In this document: positions 1-12,348 of the stretch, one piece after another
Layout: every line of letters starts with the position of its first letter
Numbering within the stretch: the first letter of the stretch is position 1
NCBI GenBank assembly: GCA_019054805.1
Contig: JAHQIY010000004.1
Span: 4,650,001 to 4,714,000, forward strand
Direction of reading: 5' to 3'
DNA: 64,000 bases
Source: Brachionus manjavacas
Taxonomy: Eukaryota; Rotifera; Eurotatoria; Ploima; Brachionidae
Made by a program: the position numbers and the translations under genes
The notes under the pieces: model-generated
Databases searched by the model: none
Seen by the model: the letters and a program-made list of their open reading frames with translations, nothing else
What the model was told of the DNA's origin: nothing

Positions 1-394
1 GTGATTTTCACATTTTAATATTCTTTTTATGCGTTTTTCATCATTAAAATAATTAGTTCTCTTTTTGTATATTTTAATTTCTTTTTATTTGCTTTTAATC
101 CTCAACAGTTAAAAAAACTTATCTTTAATCAAATCCTATTTTTATTTAAACAATTTAAAAGTTTAAACTGAAAATAAGGTCCAAGCGACAAAATTGACAG
201 AATAAAATAAGCTAAAAATTAAATTAATATTTAAAAGATTAAAAACTTTGCTTAATCAAAAAATAAAATTTAATATTTTGTTATGAGCAAAATTTTTTTT
301 AGTTTGTTAGCTCTATTAAATAGAAAAAAAAAGCAGTGATGTTGTCAATCATTTTTCTCTCTGATTTCAATCAAAATTTTTTGTAATTACTAAG

Positions 395-489
395 CCTTAA
401 AGACTTTTACCCATTATTAGATGATCAAAATTTAAATTCGTTTTTAAATGAATTTTTTATATCCCTAAAAGATCTAAATAATCTTGAGA
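395..489 (+). CDS. possible upstream exon, unplaced
   Basis: An AG at 393-394 is followed by an open frame of about 31 codons that reads as ordinary protein (...FYPLLDDQNLNSFLNEFF...) and runs to a GT at 490-491. It is on the same strand as the multi-exon gene at 1669-3526 and could be one of its 5' exons, but its end phase (1) does not fit the next recognised exon, which needs phase 2. Another exon would be needed between them. It may also be a chance open frame. Confidence 0.25.
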
Positions 490-639
490 GTCATTAAATT
501 TTTGTACAATTAAAATCCATGCATAAAAAAATATACTTTATTTTATCCTGAATAAAGTTTTTAAATTAAAAAATTAGGTCTTCATTATATTAGTAGCTAA
601 TGTTTCATTTTTTGACTGTATTTTATTTTATAATACAGT

Positions 640-835
640 TGTATTGAATAACAAAGCAAGATTTAATAACCATCGATCAATAGTATGGCATCTTGAAGTT
701 GGTGATCAAATCAAAATATGATTTAAATCCAGAGTACATCTTATAATAGTAAAATAACATGATGGTTCACTTAATATATTAATTATGGTCCACCTAATCG
801 ACTAGATCCAGTTTTTCAACGATCGAAAAAGAATA
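640..835 (+). pseudogene. decayed LTR-retroelement integrase-tail-like fragment
   Basis: One frame with several stops reads ...NNHRSIVWHLEVGDQIKI... and then ...HDGSLNILIMVHLID.... The HLEVGDQIKI stretch resembles the GPY/F-type module at the end of Ty3/gypsy polyproteins, where a 'VGD.V' strand precedes a G-P-x-I segment. In-frame stops show it is dead. No LTRs were found. The call rests on a short motif and is weak. Confidence 0.3.
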
Positions 836-1668
836 ATAAAGAATAATTAAAATTATATATTTTTTTATTATTAATCAATATTTTTTTTTAAATTTCCTAA
901 TAAAAATTAAACTCATTTTATTTCACTAATGAGTTTAATTTCAAATATAAAAATGTTTGCAATATTAACATATAATTATTTTTTTTGTTGAAACTGAAAC
1001 AAATATTTGAAACATGGCACTTTTTCATTGTTATTTCAACATTGGATACATTTTGTAATTCAGACACAAAAAATTAAATTGATTTTTAAATTCAAATGTA
1101 TAAACTGATTTTTTGTAACGTTTATTTTGAAATTTTTGATTCTAAAAATATTTATAAGAAAGATCGATTTTCATTTAATTACTTATTTGGAATTTAATAT
1201 TTGAATTTTTAAATTATATTTTCGAAATTAAATTAAAAATTTCAGTGAATGCTAGATATATTTGAAAAACAGTTTTAGAAATCAAAAACACACATAAAAC
1301 TCTTGAAACATTCGATACACATTATTTATTTTTTTTTGGTATCAGAATTGAGAATCTGGTTTTAATTTTTTTCTAGGTAGCAAAAAATAATTTTTAAAAA
1401 CAAAATAAGCAAAAATCAAATCACAAATTATATTTAAATCAATCAGTTATCAGATTCTCATCTTGATTTAATTTTATAATTCTTTTCCAACTTTTAATTC
1501 AAGCAAAGTTAATGTCATGTTTGCAATTTAAAAATAATTCAAATTACACCCATTTTATGGCACTGCTTATGAAGCTTTTAAAATTTTGACTTCTTTAATC
1601 AAACTAGCTTGAATTAAGTGTTTTATTAACATTTTTTTTAATGTTTAATGATATCATTTTTAATGAAG

Positions 1669-3526
1669 GACTCAAGGATATAAATTTCAAAATCTTTCAT
1701 ATGAAGATCAATTGAAGGTAAAAGATCCTGATACCTTTTCATCATTAAAAAATATTTTTAAAACTAAAATAACAAGATTAAAAAACAAGATTTTGCTAAA
1801 GCTTTCAAAAATGTATTGATAACTCTTTTGTATGACGAAAAATTGAATGATGATATTAGAGATAAACAACAAGACTTGGGCGAACGAATCTGCTCGATGA
1901 CTGAAGATATCCAACCATTAGTAAAATCCATTTTAAGTTAAACTAAATTTATTTTGTTTTTTAAAGACATCCACGAATGTTAAAGACGTTTTAACAAATG
2001 ATAACTTAGTGATTGCAGAAAATGAAAATGGAGAAAAAATAATTGGAAAGTACACTAGAATATATGATAAATTTACACTTGAAGATAACCAAAATTTTGA
2101 CCAGGAAAATTTTGATTTAGCTATAAAGCCTGAATTTAGTTTGCATTTTTTAAATTAAAAGCTTTAGGAAATTACTAAAATTAAATTGTAGCATGGAAAT
2201 CAATTCTGACTAAATTTCACGAAAATGACTACCCAAACGATTTCAAATTAATTTCTAATGTAGCATTTTTGAATAACATTTTTGGAAAACATTTATTTTA
2301 GAATTTCTTAAACAATTCTTATTTTTTTAAAGCATTTCGAAGAATTAATAAAGCATGATCCACTACCGGCTCAGAAATTTGCATCATACTATACATCATT
2401 CTGGCATTGGAACAAAGTTGAGCTCAGAAAGACAAGAAATGGACAATCTATGCTTATTGTTCCATTTAATCCACAAAATCTAAGCAGTGTATGACTTAAA
2501 TGAATCAACAAAAATTTTTATTAATGTTTATTTATTAATTTAAGGAAGAAATATCACAAGTAAAAAACAAGTTGAAAGATTATTTTACCAATGGTCCGGG
2601 AAAGCAGTGCAATTTAGACTCTTTAATTTTTCAAGTGCTGTAAGATTTTATTTAAAATAATTAAGTTATTTTTCAAAAGCATTAATTTTAGGGATCCAAA
2701 ACGCGAATATAGTTCTATAAAAAAAAATTTTGAGCTTTTGCATGGATCTGAAAAACTAATTGAAAATTGCGGTTCCAAAGAGTTTGAATTTTCGGCCGAT
2801 AATTACTATCCACAAGTGTTTGAAAGTTATGAAAAATTAAATGTTACTTTGTCTGAAATGCTTAAATCAGCAAACAAAGACTTGGGAACAAACCGACTAA
2901 TTGAACTTGACGGAGTGAATGGAGTTTTGGGCTCACTGGTCAGTGATTGTTACAAAAAATATTATTCCATTCAAAATAACCAGAACACAGCAAATAATAC
3001 CAAAATTAACTTGATTAAAAATGGTTTAAATGAAGACTATTTTTGCCTGGAAAGCAATTTAACTAAATCAATGAAGCATTTAAAATCAATCTTAAATGAT
3101 AGTGGGGAAAATTCAAAAATAAGCTTTGTTTTCCAAGATTTCAAGCAACCAATGTTCGATTATCAGAAGCAACAAAGTAATTTATTATTAAAGACTTGAA
3201 CTATTAAAAACAGCTTTTTAAATAATTGTTTAGAAAAAAAATTGCTAATCAAACTAAGAGCTCATGATCAAATAAAAAATATTTTGCTAGTAACAAATTT
3301 AAATGCATTGTTCAAGTTGGAACAATATTGCTATGAGTAAATGAAATTTAAATTTAAAAATAAATTATCAAAATTGAATTATTTCAAATTTTCTAGGCTA
3401 ATGACTGGAGAAAGAAGGCGTGATGAAATTTTTGGCAGACCTTTTTGCGCCGTCTCAGCCAAATTAATTGATCTTAAGCCAAAAGTTTCAAATTGTTACG
3501 CAATAATTCGTCTTGATAGAGAATAA
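1669..3526 (+). CDS. multi-exon gene of unknown function (5' end not found)
   Basis: Nine exons join with agreeing phases: 1669-1717, 1777-1920, 1967-2138, 2192-2259, 2333-2488, 2545-2639, 2692-3176, 3234-3336 and 3397-3526 (stop TAA). That gives about 467 codons and introns mostly near 50 bases. The first listed exon starts in phase 2, so at least one exon lies upstream. I recognise no family. The middle contains an aromatic segment (FASYYTSFWHWNKVELRKT) and a 160-residue exon-7 region rich in Asn, Ser and Lys; the end is basic (GERRRDEIFGRPF). There is no signal peptide, membrane span or zinc motif. Seven consecutive phase matches make this a real gene rather than chance. Its neighbour on the other strand is the MARCH5-like gene, whose stop is 99 bases away (convergent). 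Confidence 0.65.
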
Positions 3527-3624
3527 TACAGATAAATAAAAAATTTAGTTAATTTATTTTTTAATCAAATATTCAAGAAAATTCAAATCATTAAATAAAG
3601 TTTAAAACTTAAAAAAAAATTGAT

Positions 3625-5011
3625 TTAATCACAGCCAGGGTAATTTTTTATGTCTCGATTCATTAATTGCCATATTTTCTGTCTCAGGCACATTGTTTTG
3701 AGCAAATTTTTCACACTAATAAAAATAATTCCTGACTTGAACAGAAAATTTTAAAATTGCACATAAATTTAATGCTCAAATCTTACAATCGCTGTTCTGA
3801 CTATGACAGAGTTGCTCAAATTAAAGCGGCTCATAAACATTCTATCAATTGTAATGGCCACTGATGGCAAAAACAGACCTCCGACCACCAATCTTAGTTT
3901 TGACACAAATTTGGCGTCTTCTTTTTCATCTTCATCATCTGAATTAAGGCCATAAACATTCTCGTTTAACTTTATATTCATGTCACTTATTGAATAAGTA
4001 GCTTGATAGAAAAATCATTTTTAATTTTTAAAGACGCAAAAAAATTGCTCTATTATGTTAAGTTCTAAGCTTAGTAGAGTTGATTCCTTTTTGAAATTTA
4101 ATTGCGCAAAATACAATTTTTAACATATGCGATTTGCGAAAGATAAAATTTTAAAAATAAACTTAAAATTTCGAAATTAAAGTCCAAAGTTTTAGGCTTA
4201 GAATTGAAATAAAAAAATTACTGAATAATTTGTCCATCAAATTTGAAAATGGAATGAACCTGGACGCCACTAATGTAATTGGTATGGCCGGAAGAAGTCC
4301 AAATGCAACCGTTTTGCCTGACACATTTAGCAACTTGAGGCCCTCTTTGAACCCATGAATCTAACACGAAAATAAATCAATTGCTTTTTGATTTTGGGAA
4401 AAAAATTACTTGGCAAACAGTGATTGCTCCATAGCTTAAACAGCACCAGTAGCTTGAAGCAGTGATTAAAAGAATTGTCATGATCGAGCTTGAATAGGAA
4501 ATCACTTGATCAAAAAGATCAAAAATTTTCAAATGTAAAGCTTAAATTTTAAAATTAAGGCATAACTTAGATTCCGAAAATAATGGGATACTTTTATACT
4601 ATTAAATGGATAGATGAATTCGTATTTGTAGTTGCACTGGGAGCAAAATAAGTCTATGGCAATATTTCCATTCTGCTTCAGGTCAATATAGTTCTGGAAG
4701 CATTCAAAGTGAGCCAACTTTTTGCGGCATTTGCAAATGCTTAGGATAAATTTGTTCATAATGGAAATGAGCTGTATTTTATTTGCATTCTTGGCTTCTT
4801 TAGGCTTGGCCAAAAAGTCCAAGTCAAAGTAATAGCTTTGTATCGTGTCGTATTCATCATGGTTCATTTCAAATACGGACAGGCAGACCCAACATTTTTT
4901 TGGTGAAAAGTTAACTCTTGTTTGGCCGGCTATCCGATAGTGGCTGTGGTAAGAAAAATTTATATCAGCATTATGTCTTTCAGTGGCTAGATGGTTGTTT
5001 TGCTCGGACAT
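3625..5011 (-). CDS. diverged MARCH5-like RING-CH membrane protein
   Basis: Five exons read on the minus strand: 5011-4600, 4540-4410, 4360-4222, 4001-3787 and 3735-3625, all in phase, giving 335 aa. The N-terminus holds a RING-CH zinc finger: C40-x2-C43, then C93-K-C95, H101-x2-C104 and C123-x2-C126. The spacing after CKC is only five residues to the His (MARCH5 has seven), and about 35 extra residues sit between the first two cysteine pairs. The membrane region follows the MARCH5 plan: YWCCLSYGAITVCQ, then GFKEGLKLL, LLPAIPITLVASRF, GGLFLPSVAITIDRM, and a tail ending in RDIKNYP. Family knowledge: MARCH5 is a mitochondrial outer-membrane E3 ubiquitin ligase with four spans. This copy is far more diverged than the one at 12.3-13.5 kb; the altered finger leaves ligase activity uncertain. 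Confidence 0.85.
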
Positions 5012-6825
5012 TTAACTTCTAGAAAAAAATAAAAGCAAAAAAATTTTTAGTTTTTGGTTTTGACTGAGATTATCGTGATTTTAAAAATAATTTTAAAATA
5101 ATAAATTTATTTTTGCATAAATTGTTTTTTTTCATCTAAAAAAAAATCTTTGTTTAGGTCATAGATACTCGGTTCTAAATCTTTCTGAGTGAATACTTGC
5201 ATTTTAGAAAGTTTTTCAAGTAGAGCTCGTAAATGACTGCATTTATAGTTAAGAGAAAAACCCATATCTAACATGCTTATAACTCATGCTTTCAAATGCT
5301 TTCTCATTCACTCTCTCTTTCTCTCTGTCTCTCTTGATTTGAAATTTTTAAATTTGAAATCAAGTAGGGCTCTGTATCGCTTCAAACAAGTGCTAAATTT
5401 GGCATTTTAATTTCATCAAGTCAATTTAATCTAGCAGAAATTAACAAAAAAAGCCAAATTTAAACGCCCATAAACATTTTGCAACAAAACACTCCTTAAG
5501 CGTGTGTTTTTTTCCCGAGTTTTCTTTTGCTGTGTCTGTACAATACTGTTAAAATCTTATGTAAAATTCAAATGTTAAAAAACAAGAATTCTTTATGTGG
5601 GATCAATACCAAGCTCAAATTGATAAACGTGTTGAGATAAATGAGAAAATAAGAAAAAATTTGAATACACGAACACCAAATTTAAAATCTAGCAAATTCT
5701 GACTGAATACCTGGTGCATAAATTATCTTTGATCTAGTTTTTGAAATTACGAATTCTAAGTGTACTGAAAAAAAATGGAAATTATAAAAAAATGTTCACT
5801 TTAGAATTCTAAAATGTGAAAAATTCTAATCTTTGAAAATACTTATAAATAGAGAAAATTTCTCATTTTTATTATTAGAAAAAGGCTTTTTTACGCATTT
5901 TTAATTTAAAATTCTGAAATCTGTCTAGGCTAATTTAAAAAAAAAGAAGAAAAAATATCTCTTTTTTATAAGGATTAGAAAAATTTAAAAGTTTATTATG
6001 ACACATATCTAAAATTAATAAAGCAAAAAAGGGTTATTTCAAAAAAAATTCTTGAATGATTATATCATGTTTTAGTAGGGTTCAATCAGTTTTTTGGAAA
6101 TCAATATACTATTTTTAAACTTTAAGCAAATTTAAATAGTCATTCAATTTTTAAAAATCAAAAAATTAAATAAAATAAAATACTTTGTTTCAATAAATTA
6201 ATTTCAAAATTGGTTAGCATCTGCTTTTTTTTTCAATTTTAAATTATTCGTTTAGATTTCAAAAATTCTTATTTTTTTCCATTTAAAGATAAATTTATCA
6301 TATAAAGGTTGAACCATAATTCTTTGCACAAAATTTTTTCATTCAAAGTTTAAAAAATAAATTTTAAAGAAACATGACAAAAACTTGAAATTTTTTCAAC
6401 TTTTTAATCAGATTTTAGATTTCTTTATTTAAAATTGACTCGTGCCTAAGGGTGAAGATTAAAAAAAAATAAAAAAAGTGAAACAAAAAGTTAAAATCAG
6501 TAAAAAAATGTTTTTCTAAATGTTGATAAACACATAAAATTTTTTTTTCTTTGCTAAATGTTTGCTTTTTAAATGATTTTCATTTTAATTTTTAGGATCT
6601 TTACTCTTTTTGAATAAGAATTTAAACTCAGAAAAAGAAAATAAAAATAAAAAAATACCTAGAAAATTTTAAAAGTCAGTAATTAGACAGTGACAGTGTT
6701 GTAAGTCAAAAATTAATTTTAAATGAAAAAAAAAAGAATGTTTTTTAATCATTGACTTAATATTTTCATAAAACTTTTTAATGATTTAATTTTGAATCAA
6801 TTTATGCAATACATAGGTTTCTTCT
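5012..6825. other. AT-rich intergenic DNA with a CT microsatellite
   Basis: No gene seen. A short TC/CT-rich tract at about 5304-5335 is followed at 5332-5363 by a near-perfect hairpin (arms of about 15 bases, CTTGATTTGAAATTT and its complement with one mismatch). The rest is A/T-rich without usable frames. Confidence 0.6.
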
Positions 6826-7450
6826 TTACAGATCATGTGCAACAAACCTATTAGAGTTCATTGATAAAGCAACTTGTGAATATGAAAAAGGCAAAAATGT
6901 TGACATTGTGTAAACTGACTTCTCAGAGGCTTTTGGTAAAGTTCCTCATGGAAAATTGACAATAAAACTTGAATCATATGCTATAAATGGTAAACTTCTT
7001 AGCTGGATTGAGTCGTTTTTGATTGGGCAGGTACAATGAGTTGTTTTAGGTAATGATGCATCCAATTGGGAGGTAATTACAAGCGGAGTACCACAAGGAT
7101 CCGTTCTTGGTCCAATTCTATTTATAATTTATATCAATGATCTCCTTGAGAGCTTTAACAGTTTCTGTCTTGGATATGCTGATTACTTAAAATTAATTGG
7201 TCTCTCCGAATTCTCGAACGTAGGATCATTAGAACTTCAGAAAGACCTCGATCAATGGAATGAACAGAAAATTGGTCAACAAATCTAAATCTGAAAAAAT
7301 GTAAAGCAATGTATTTAGGAAAGAGAAAAGAAAAAGCCAAATACTTTTTATCAAACCAAAATATATTTCATTTTCTAGAGGAGATAACAGAAGAAAATAT
7401 TTGGGTGTTTTTATTACAAATGATTTAATTCTTTCGATTTAGTGCGCAAT
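6826..7450 (+). pseudogene. dead LINE reverse transcriptase (5' part)
   Basis: A reading frame broken by stops encodes a non-LTR retrotransposon reverse transcriptase: SCATNLLEFIDKATCEYEKG, TDFSEAFGKVPHGKL, then the classic SGVPQGSVLGPILFIIYIND block near 7085-7145. The catalytic YADD box is changed to YADY (near 7178), so it could not polymerise even without the stops. It resembles the CR1/jockey-like group in motif order. The frame continues as LGVFITNDL near 7405-7430, then breaks off; the next part of the same protein type appears from about 7625. Confidence 0.85.
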
Positions 7451-7624
7451 CAATAAATAGCTTCAAAGCAGTCATTAACAATGAAGTTTTTGGAATGGTG
7501 AAAAGCAAAGTCTGCCAAAGCCTTAGTTTATTTTAATCTATTTTGATTTGCTTTAAATTCTCACCTCGTAACTGATTAGGGTAAATAACATAATTTTTGT
7601 TTAAATAATAAAACAAAAATTGTG

Positions 7625-8160
7625 TCACAGTCGGCTCACACTACATCAAAGGCCAACCAAGTTCTAGGCATGCTGAAACATACATTCTTGGCTGGGAACG
7701 TGGAACTATAGGCCTCACTCAATCGCACGTTCGTCCGCTTCTGAAGTTTGCAGTGTCTGCTTGGAACCCGTTTCTCAGAAGATATATTGAAACCCTTGAA
7801 AAAGTCCAGAGAAGAGTAACGAGAGTCTCCACTGCTTTTAAAAGCATGGAGTATGAGAGCAAACTTGAGCGGATGTGTCTTACATCTCTGGAGACAAGAC
7901 GACAGCGTGGTTACTTAATTCAACTATTCAAAGCCAACAAGAGCAAAGAAGACATAACGTGGTGCCACGAGCCAAATTGAACGGCTCCGAGAAACACGAA
8001 GAGAAGTCAACTACGCCGTGAGATCATGGTGCCTTATCAGCAAAGACACAATTTCTTCAACAATGGGACAGCAAATGGATGTAACGAGCCTATAACTGCT
8101 GCATACGTTGACCAGCAGTTCCTATGAGATACGGTGTGCTGTTTGTGATATTTTGTGTAA
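7625..8160 (+). pseudogene. dead LINE reverse transcriptase, C-terminal part
   Basis: Continuation of the LINE: SAHTTSKANQVLGMLKHTF, then LLKFAVSAWNPFLRRYIETL and EKVQRRVTRV, the usual thumb-side 'yaasvWnP..' and 'EkvQRratk' motifs of CR1-like elements, and near 8040 a RHNFFNNGTAN motif typical of the C-terminal end. Stops and frameshifts interrupt it. A stretch of about 180 bases (7445-7625) without LINE similarity separates it from the 5' part and may be a later insertion or rearranged sequence. Confidence 0.75.
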
Positions 8161-8164
8161 TTTT

Positions 8165-8470
8165 GGGTTCATTAGTTTAGAAAGTTGTTAAGCTAACTGC
8201 CAAGGTATTTCGAGACACGCTCTGTTGAGACAAACATCATGTATAATTTTCGCATTGCTTGGATGTATCATTGTTTTGCATTTTCCAGCACTAAGGTGCA
8301 CCAGTTTGAAACTGCGACTACAATTTGCTGAGGGAGATCTATAGAGATCATATACGCAACAATGTTATGAGCGTACTTTTAAAGATCTGTGTTGGCTGAT
8401 AGATCGTTTTTGATATCAGCTGTGAACAACAGAAAGAGAATAGGCCCAAGTACACTTGCTTTGACAATTC
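8165..8470 (-). pseudogene. second LINE RT fragment, opposite strand
   Basis: Read on the minus strand, the piece encodes SVLGPILFLLFTADIKNDLS, then YAHNIVAYMISIDLPQQ and VAVSNWCTLVLENAK. These are the 'GSVLGPlLFllyINDl', 'YADDt.ly' and 'l..W...w.l.lN..Kc' blocks of a LINE reverse transcriptase, with YADD decayed to YAHN and several stops. It abuts the plus-strand LINE fragment tail to tail, so two elements were inserted or rearranged here. Confidence 0.75.
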
Positions 8471-9090
8471 GAACTTAGAGATCAAAACTTCTTATTCATT
8501 TGAAGTTAATTTGTTAAATTTTTTGATTCTTTTTTTTTGACTTAAGCAGTTTTTGAAACACATCCTCCTGTTTAATTAGTTTGTCCTCGAGTAAAAAATT
8601 AAATCTTTTTTTTCTAAATCAAATCCACTTATTCAAAATCATTTTTTCTTTTGAATGAAATGCTATAAGTATTTTTGGCTTAAACTGATCAAAAGTTATC
8701 CTGAAAAAACTGTAAAAAAGACTCAATTTTGAAATAAATTGCTTTTTAAACAGTAACTTTTTATACGGTAGCCTCATAAAAAATTTTTTGAATATAGAAA
8801 ATTTTGAGATTAACAATCAAAAATTTATCTAACTAAAATCGATCTATAATTTTGATTTTAATTTTTTTTTAAAAAGAAATAAGTTTTAAAAAATGTATAT
8901 TTATATCACAGTGAAATTATTTATTTAGGTAAATAAAATTTTTAAAAAAAATGATATATGTTTAATTAAAAATGATTATTTTACAAAGAAAAGTCTTCTT
9001 ATGTCAGTTTGAGGCCAGAATTTTTCTTTTAAAATTTTAAAGTAAAATAAACTAAACGAAAACCAATATTAACAAAATCTTAATCTCAAC
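8471..9090. other. AT-rich DNA, no gene seen
   Basis: Low-complexity A/T-rich sequence between LINE debris and the Tc1-like fragment. The only reading frame over 60 codons (minus strand, 8619-8816) is Phe/Lys/Leu-rich and shows no family motif. Confidence 0.6.
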
Positions 9091-9320
9091 GTGAAATGAT
9101 GAAACAAGGCTAAATGGAAACAGATAATGTTCAGTGACGAAATGAACATTGAAGTAGGCAAAAGAAAAAACCGAATTGAGATAAAAAAGGATGCCATCAG
9201 AGAAATATAATGGAGATTGCATTAAACCAACAAAGAAAGGAAATGGTTCTATTGAAATTTGGTTCTGTATGAGCTCCTATCGTCTAGGAATTTTTTCAAT
9301 ATTTAACGGAAGGCTTTTTA
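9091..9320 (+). pseudogene. Tc1/mariner-type transposase fragment
   Basis: Frames broken by stops read AKWKQIMFSDEMNIEVGK, and, after a frameshift, CIKPTKKGNGSIEIWFCMSS and GIFSIFNGRL. This matches the Tc1 transposase block 'W..vlfSDEs.f', '..K.ggGsvmvWGcfs', '..G.l..i.G', which contains the second catalytic Asp (in SDE). Both ends of the protein and the terminal repeats are missing. It is a short relic. Confidence 0.6.
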
Positions 9321-9812
9321 AAAAAATTTAATTTAAGAATGTCTAATGTTATGTTTTTTTTTCCTAGATTAAAGATTGAATTTTTTATTTAGAAAAAGTT
9401 TTTGTTTAAATTTTGTTATTTTGGGAAAAATGGTTCTTTTAATAAAGATAATTAAAAATTCTTCATTCGTTTCGTAACTTCACAGTAATGTGTATAAAAA
9501 GTGTAGCTCACTAAATTTTTTATCTTCAAAAAAAAATTTAATTCATCAAAATAACCTTTAAATTAATGCTGAGAAAATTAATTAATTTTTTCAGTAGATC
9601 CTTCATGAACAAATAAAAAAAAATGCTTTCTCTATAGACTGCCTATTTGAATATAATATATAGTATATCATTAAAAATTTAAAAAAAATATATTTTATAT
9701 CATAAAAGTCTATAAAAAAAACTAGCTCAATTTTAATTAAAATTTCAATTTTAAAATAGTAAAATTATATTACCGAATTATCAAATATGGTTTATTTTGA
9801 TTGCTATTATTT
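9321..9812. other. AT-rich DNA, no gene seen
   Basis: A/T-rich sequence with many short T and A runs between the Tc1-like relic and the LINE tail. No motif was recognised. Confidence 0.6.
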
Positions 9813-10310
9813 TCAAAAAAAGAAAAGTTTTATTATTTTATTTTTTGCCGCGACATTTTTAACAAGTAGAATGTCAGAGCCTATCACTGCTTTGCGACAG
9901 GGTGGTATTGTAGCAGCTATTTCTTTTGATTTTTCCAAATCTGCCTTGAAATTTTCGATTGAATTTGAATTTATCCAAATCTGGGGCAACCTTTTCCGTT
10001 CTGGAACCACTCTATTTAAAAAGAAAACATGCCTACCAGTCACAGCATACACATGATATTGCTTTTACCAGGATTTTATTCTACTGATCTAGATAATGGG
10101 CTTATCTAATGTCATAAGCTGTACCTCTCAAAGTCAACGATACGTTTCTGCACCTTCTCTAATGCATTCGCATCCATAATTTTACTTGGATTCCATGCCT
10201 GAACTGCACACTCTTGATGTGGTCCTTCCATTGACGTATATAATTTCCCATAAGTTTTGTTCATTCACAAAAGTTCGCTCAAGCACTCCAAGTATCTTTT
10301 TTGATTTTAA
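9813..10310 (-). pseudogene. LINE C-terminal fragment
   Basis: On the minus strand the piece reads YGKLYTSMEGPHQECAVQAW and AWNPSKIMDANALEKVQKRI (the 'vWnP......lEkvQrr' motif), then, after stops, GRHVFFLNRVVPERKRLPQI followed by NSNSIENFKADLEK. The last is the typical CR1-like end 'RhnFFsnRVv..Wn.LP......s...Fk..ld'. The 79-codon frame at 9813-10052 is this tail. It is truncated at 5' and dead. Confidence 0.75.
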
Positions 10311-12348
10311 ATCCACTTTTTACTTAAGAAGTTCACAAATAACAGATTTTATTATTTGAATAGATTAAATTTTAAATTTTGAAATTTTTTATAACAGGTC
10401 AATTTTTTTTGAAAGTAAAATTTAAAATGGGCCAAATACTTTAAAAACATTATTAAAAAAAATAGATGATGTTATTCCAAGTATCATGTTATTGCCGATA
10501 ACGGTTAATAATTTTAATACTTGGATTATTATCTTAATCTTTCAGGCTAGTAAGGCACTAAAACAACTCAGCATAAATCTTCGGTTGCCAGCATAGTGTG
10601 CCGGTTTCGAGCGAATAAAATTCATGATTATTTTTGTCCATCTGTCATTTGAAATCTTTATGAATTTTACTAATTAGAACAAGCAAAAAATGATTCAGCA
10701 CCCTCAAAAAAATATTTTATATTTTAATTTTTTTCGCCAAAAATTTATCAACCATGTGAAACAACTGTTGCTAAATTCTCCAAAATCTGCAGATTTTTAG
10801 TGAAATTTTCAAAGAGAAAAGACTTCCGCAGTGAGAGGAACAAAATTTGTTAACAAAAAAGTCATACTGTTTTGGCCTTTTTGTATTGAAACAATGTGTG
10901 AAACTTAATGCCCAAAAAACCCTTTCTTTTTACCTTTTTTTAAATTCTCATGGTATCTGATAAAAATGATTTAATTAGCATATTTTATAAAAATTCTATT
11001 ATAAACCAAAATTTATCGTATATTTAGTTTTTAAAAAAATAGAAAAAAAAATTTTATCTATGATTAGATCTTCAAATTGAGAACATAAAAACATCTATCT
11101 TAGCTTCATTACTTTCTTTTTCTTTTTATTTATTTTACTTTTTATTTTATTTTGGTTTTATTGATTTTTAATTTTTACATTTTGGATTTGATTTTTTTAA
11201 TCTGATGAGCATCAGCTCGAGACAGATAAACAAATAAATAAAACTGACGGCCTTTTATTCAAATCCTTAATATCTGAAAAACTTATTTCGAATTTTTTAA
11301 ATAGATAATTTTGTCTCCTTCCATTTTTAATTTCATGATTAATTTGAAGATTAAATTTTAAAATCCTTTCAGTATAAACAACCTTGAGGTTATATCATTT
11401 GACTCAGTTCTATTAGAGAAAGCCTAATTTTTTTTTATTAATTAAAAAATTAGGAGAAAAATATAGTAATAAATACAAGTATTTTAATTCTATCAAAAGT
11501 TTCATAATTAATGAAAAGATTTAATAACTTTCAATTAAAGTTTTGAATTTAAATTTTGAACAAATCTAGATAATCATTTAATTTTGAATAATTAGTGTTG
11601 GTACAAAATAATCAAAATTTTGATTAAAAAAAATTAATTTATCTTAACTAGAGTCGAAATTAAGGAAAATTCAGAAGTTAACTTTTTTTTTGAAAAATCG
11701 TTTAAAGTTCTAAAAAGTTATCTAACTTTTTTTACACATGGATCTTTTAAATAGTGAAATTAATAATTGGAAAAAATAAAAGCAATCGTAAATATTTAAG
11801 CAAAATATTTACTAATAAAAAAAATAAGACAAATCTTTAATAAAAAAGATTAATTAATAAAAGTTTACACACTAAATACATATACAATATAAGATGGCTA
11901 AATTCCTAAATACTAAGGAATTTTTAATTGAATTAACAGTTCTTGAATAAAGTTACTGTCTTTTTTAACTTGTGATTTTTGTGTAGCTTCGCAATGCTTA
12001 ATATTTAAAGAAAAATTAGAAAAAATTTCAGTAATTCTTTTTATTAATTAATCCATGTCAAAACTTAACTTGGATAATTGCCGATTAAATTAAATATAAA
12101 ACATATCCAAAAATATATTTTTATTGAATTCTAAGGGCTATTTAAATTCAAATTAAATAGTAAAGATTTTAAAAAAATGCAGCATAAAAGTCATAACAAC
12201 TTAACATTTGCTTGAATTCTAGAATTAAATTAAAAAAAAATTTAAAGCAAAATTTATCATTTCTTTGGTTAATTTAAAATATACAAATAAGTTTTTACAA
12301 AAAAAAAATTTATTATTTAATTTTTTAACAAAAAAGAATGCAATTAAT
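10311..12348. other. AT-rich intergenic DNA
   Basis: About 2 kb with no recognisable gene, downstream of the MARCH5 stop. Sequence is dominated by A and T runs. I see no motif or clear repeat that I can support. Confidence 0.6.

Larger units (their letters stand above)
1..1668. other. AT-rich DNA upstream of the first gene
   Basis: Mostly low-complexity A/T sequence with no long reading frame. Two pieces stand out and are listed separately: a possible exon near 395-489 and a decayed retroelement-like reading frame near 640-835. The 5' exon or exons of the gene that follows probably lie here, but I could not join one in phase. Confidence 0.6.

Noticed and set aside
5332..5363. Hairpin after the CT microsatellite as a terminator or microRNA.
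   Set aside because: Arms are only 15 bases of A/T-rich sequence; too short for a typical microRNA precursor, and rho-independent terminators do not apply in animals.
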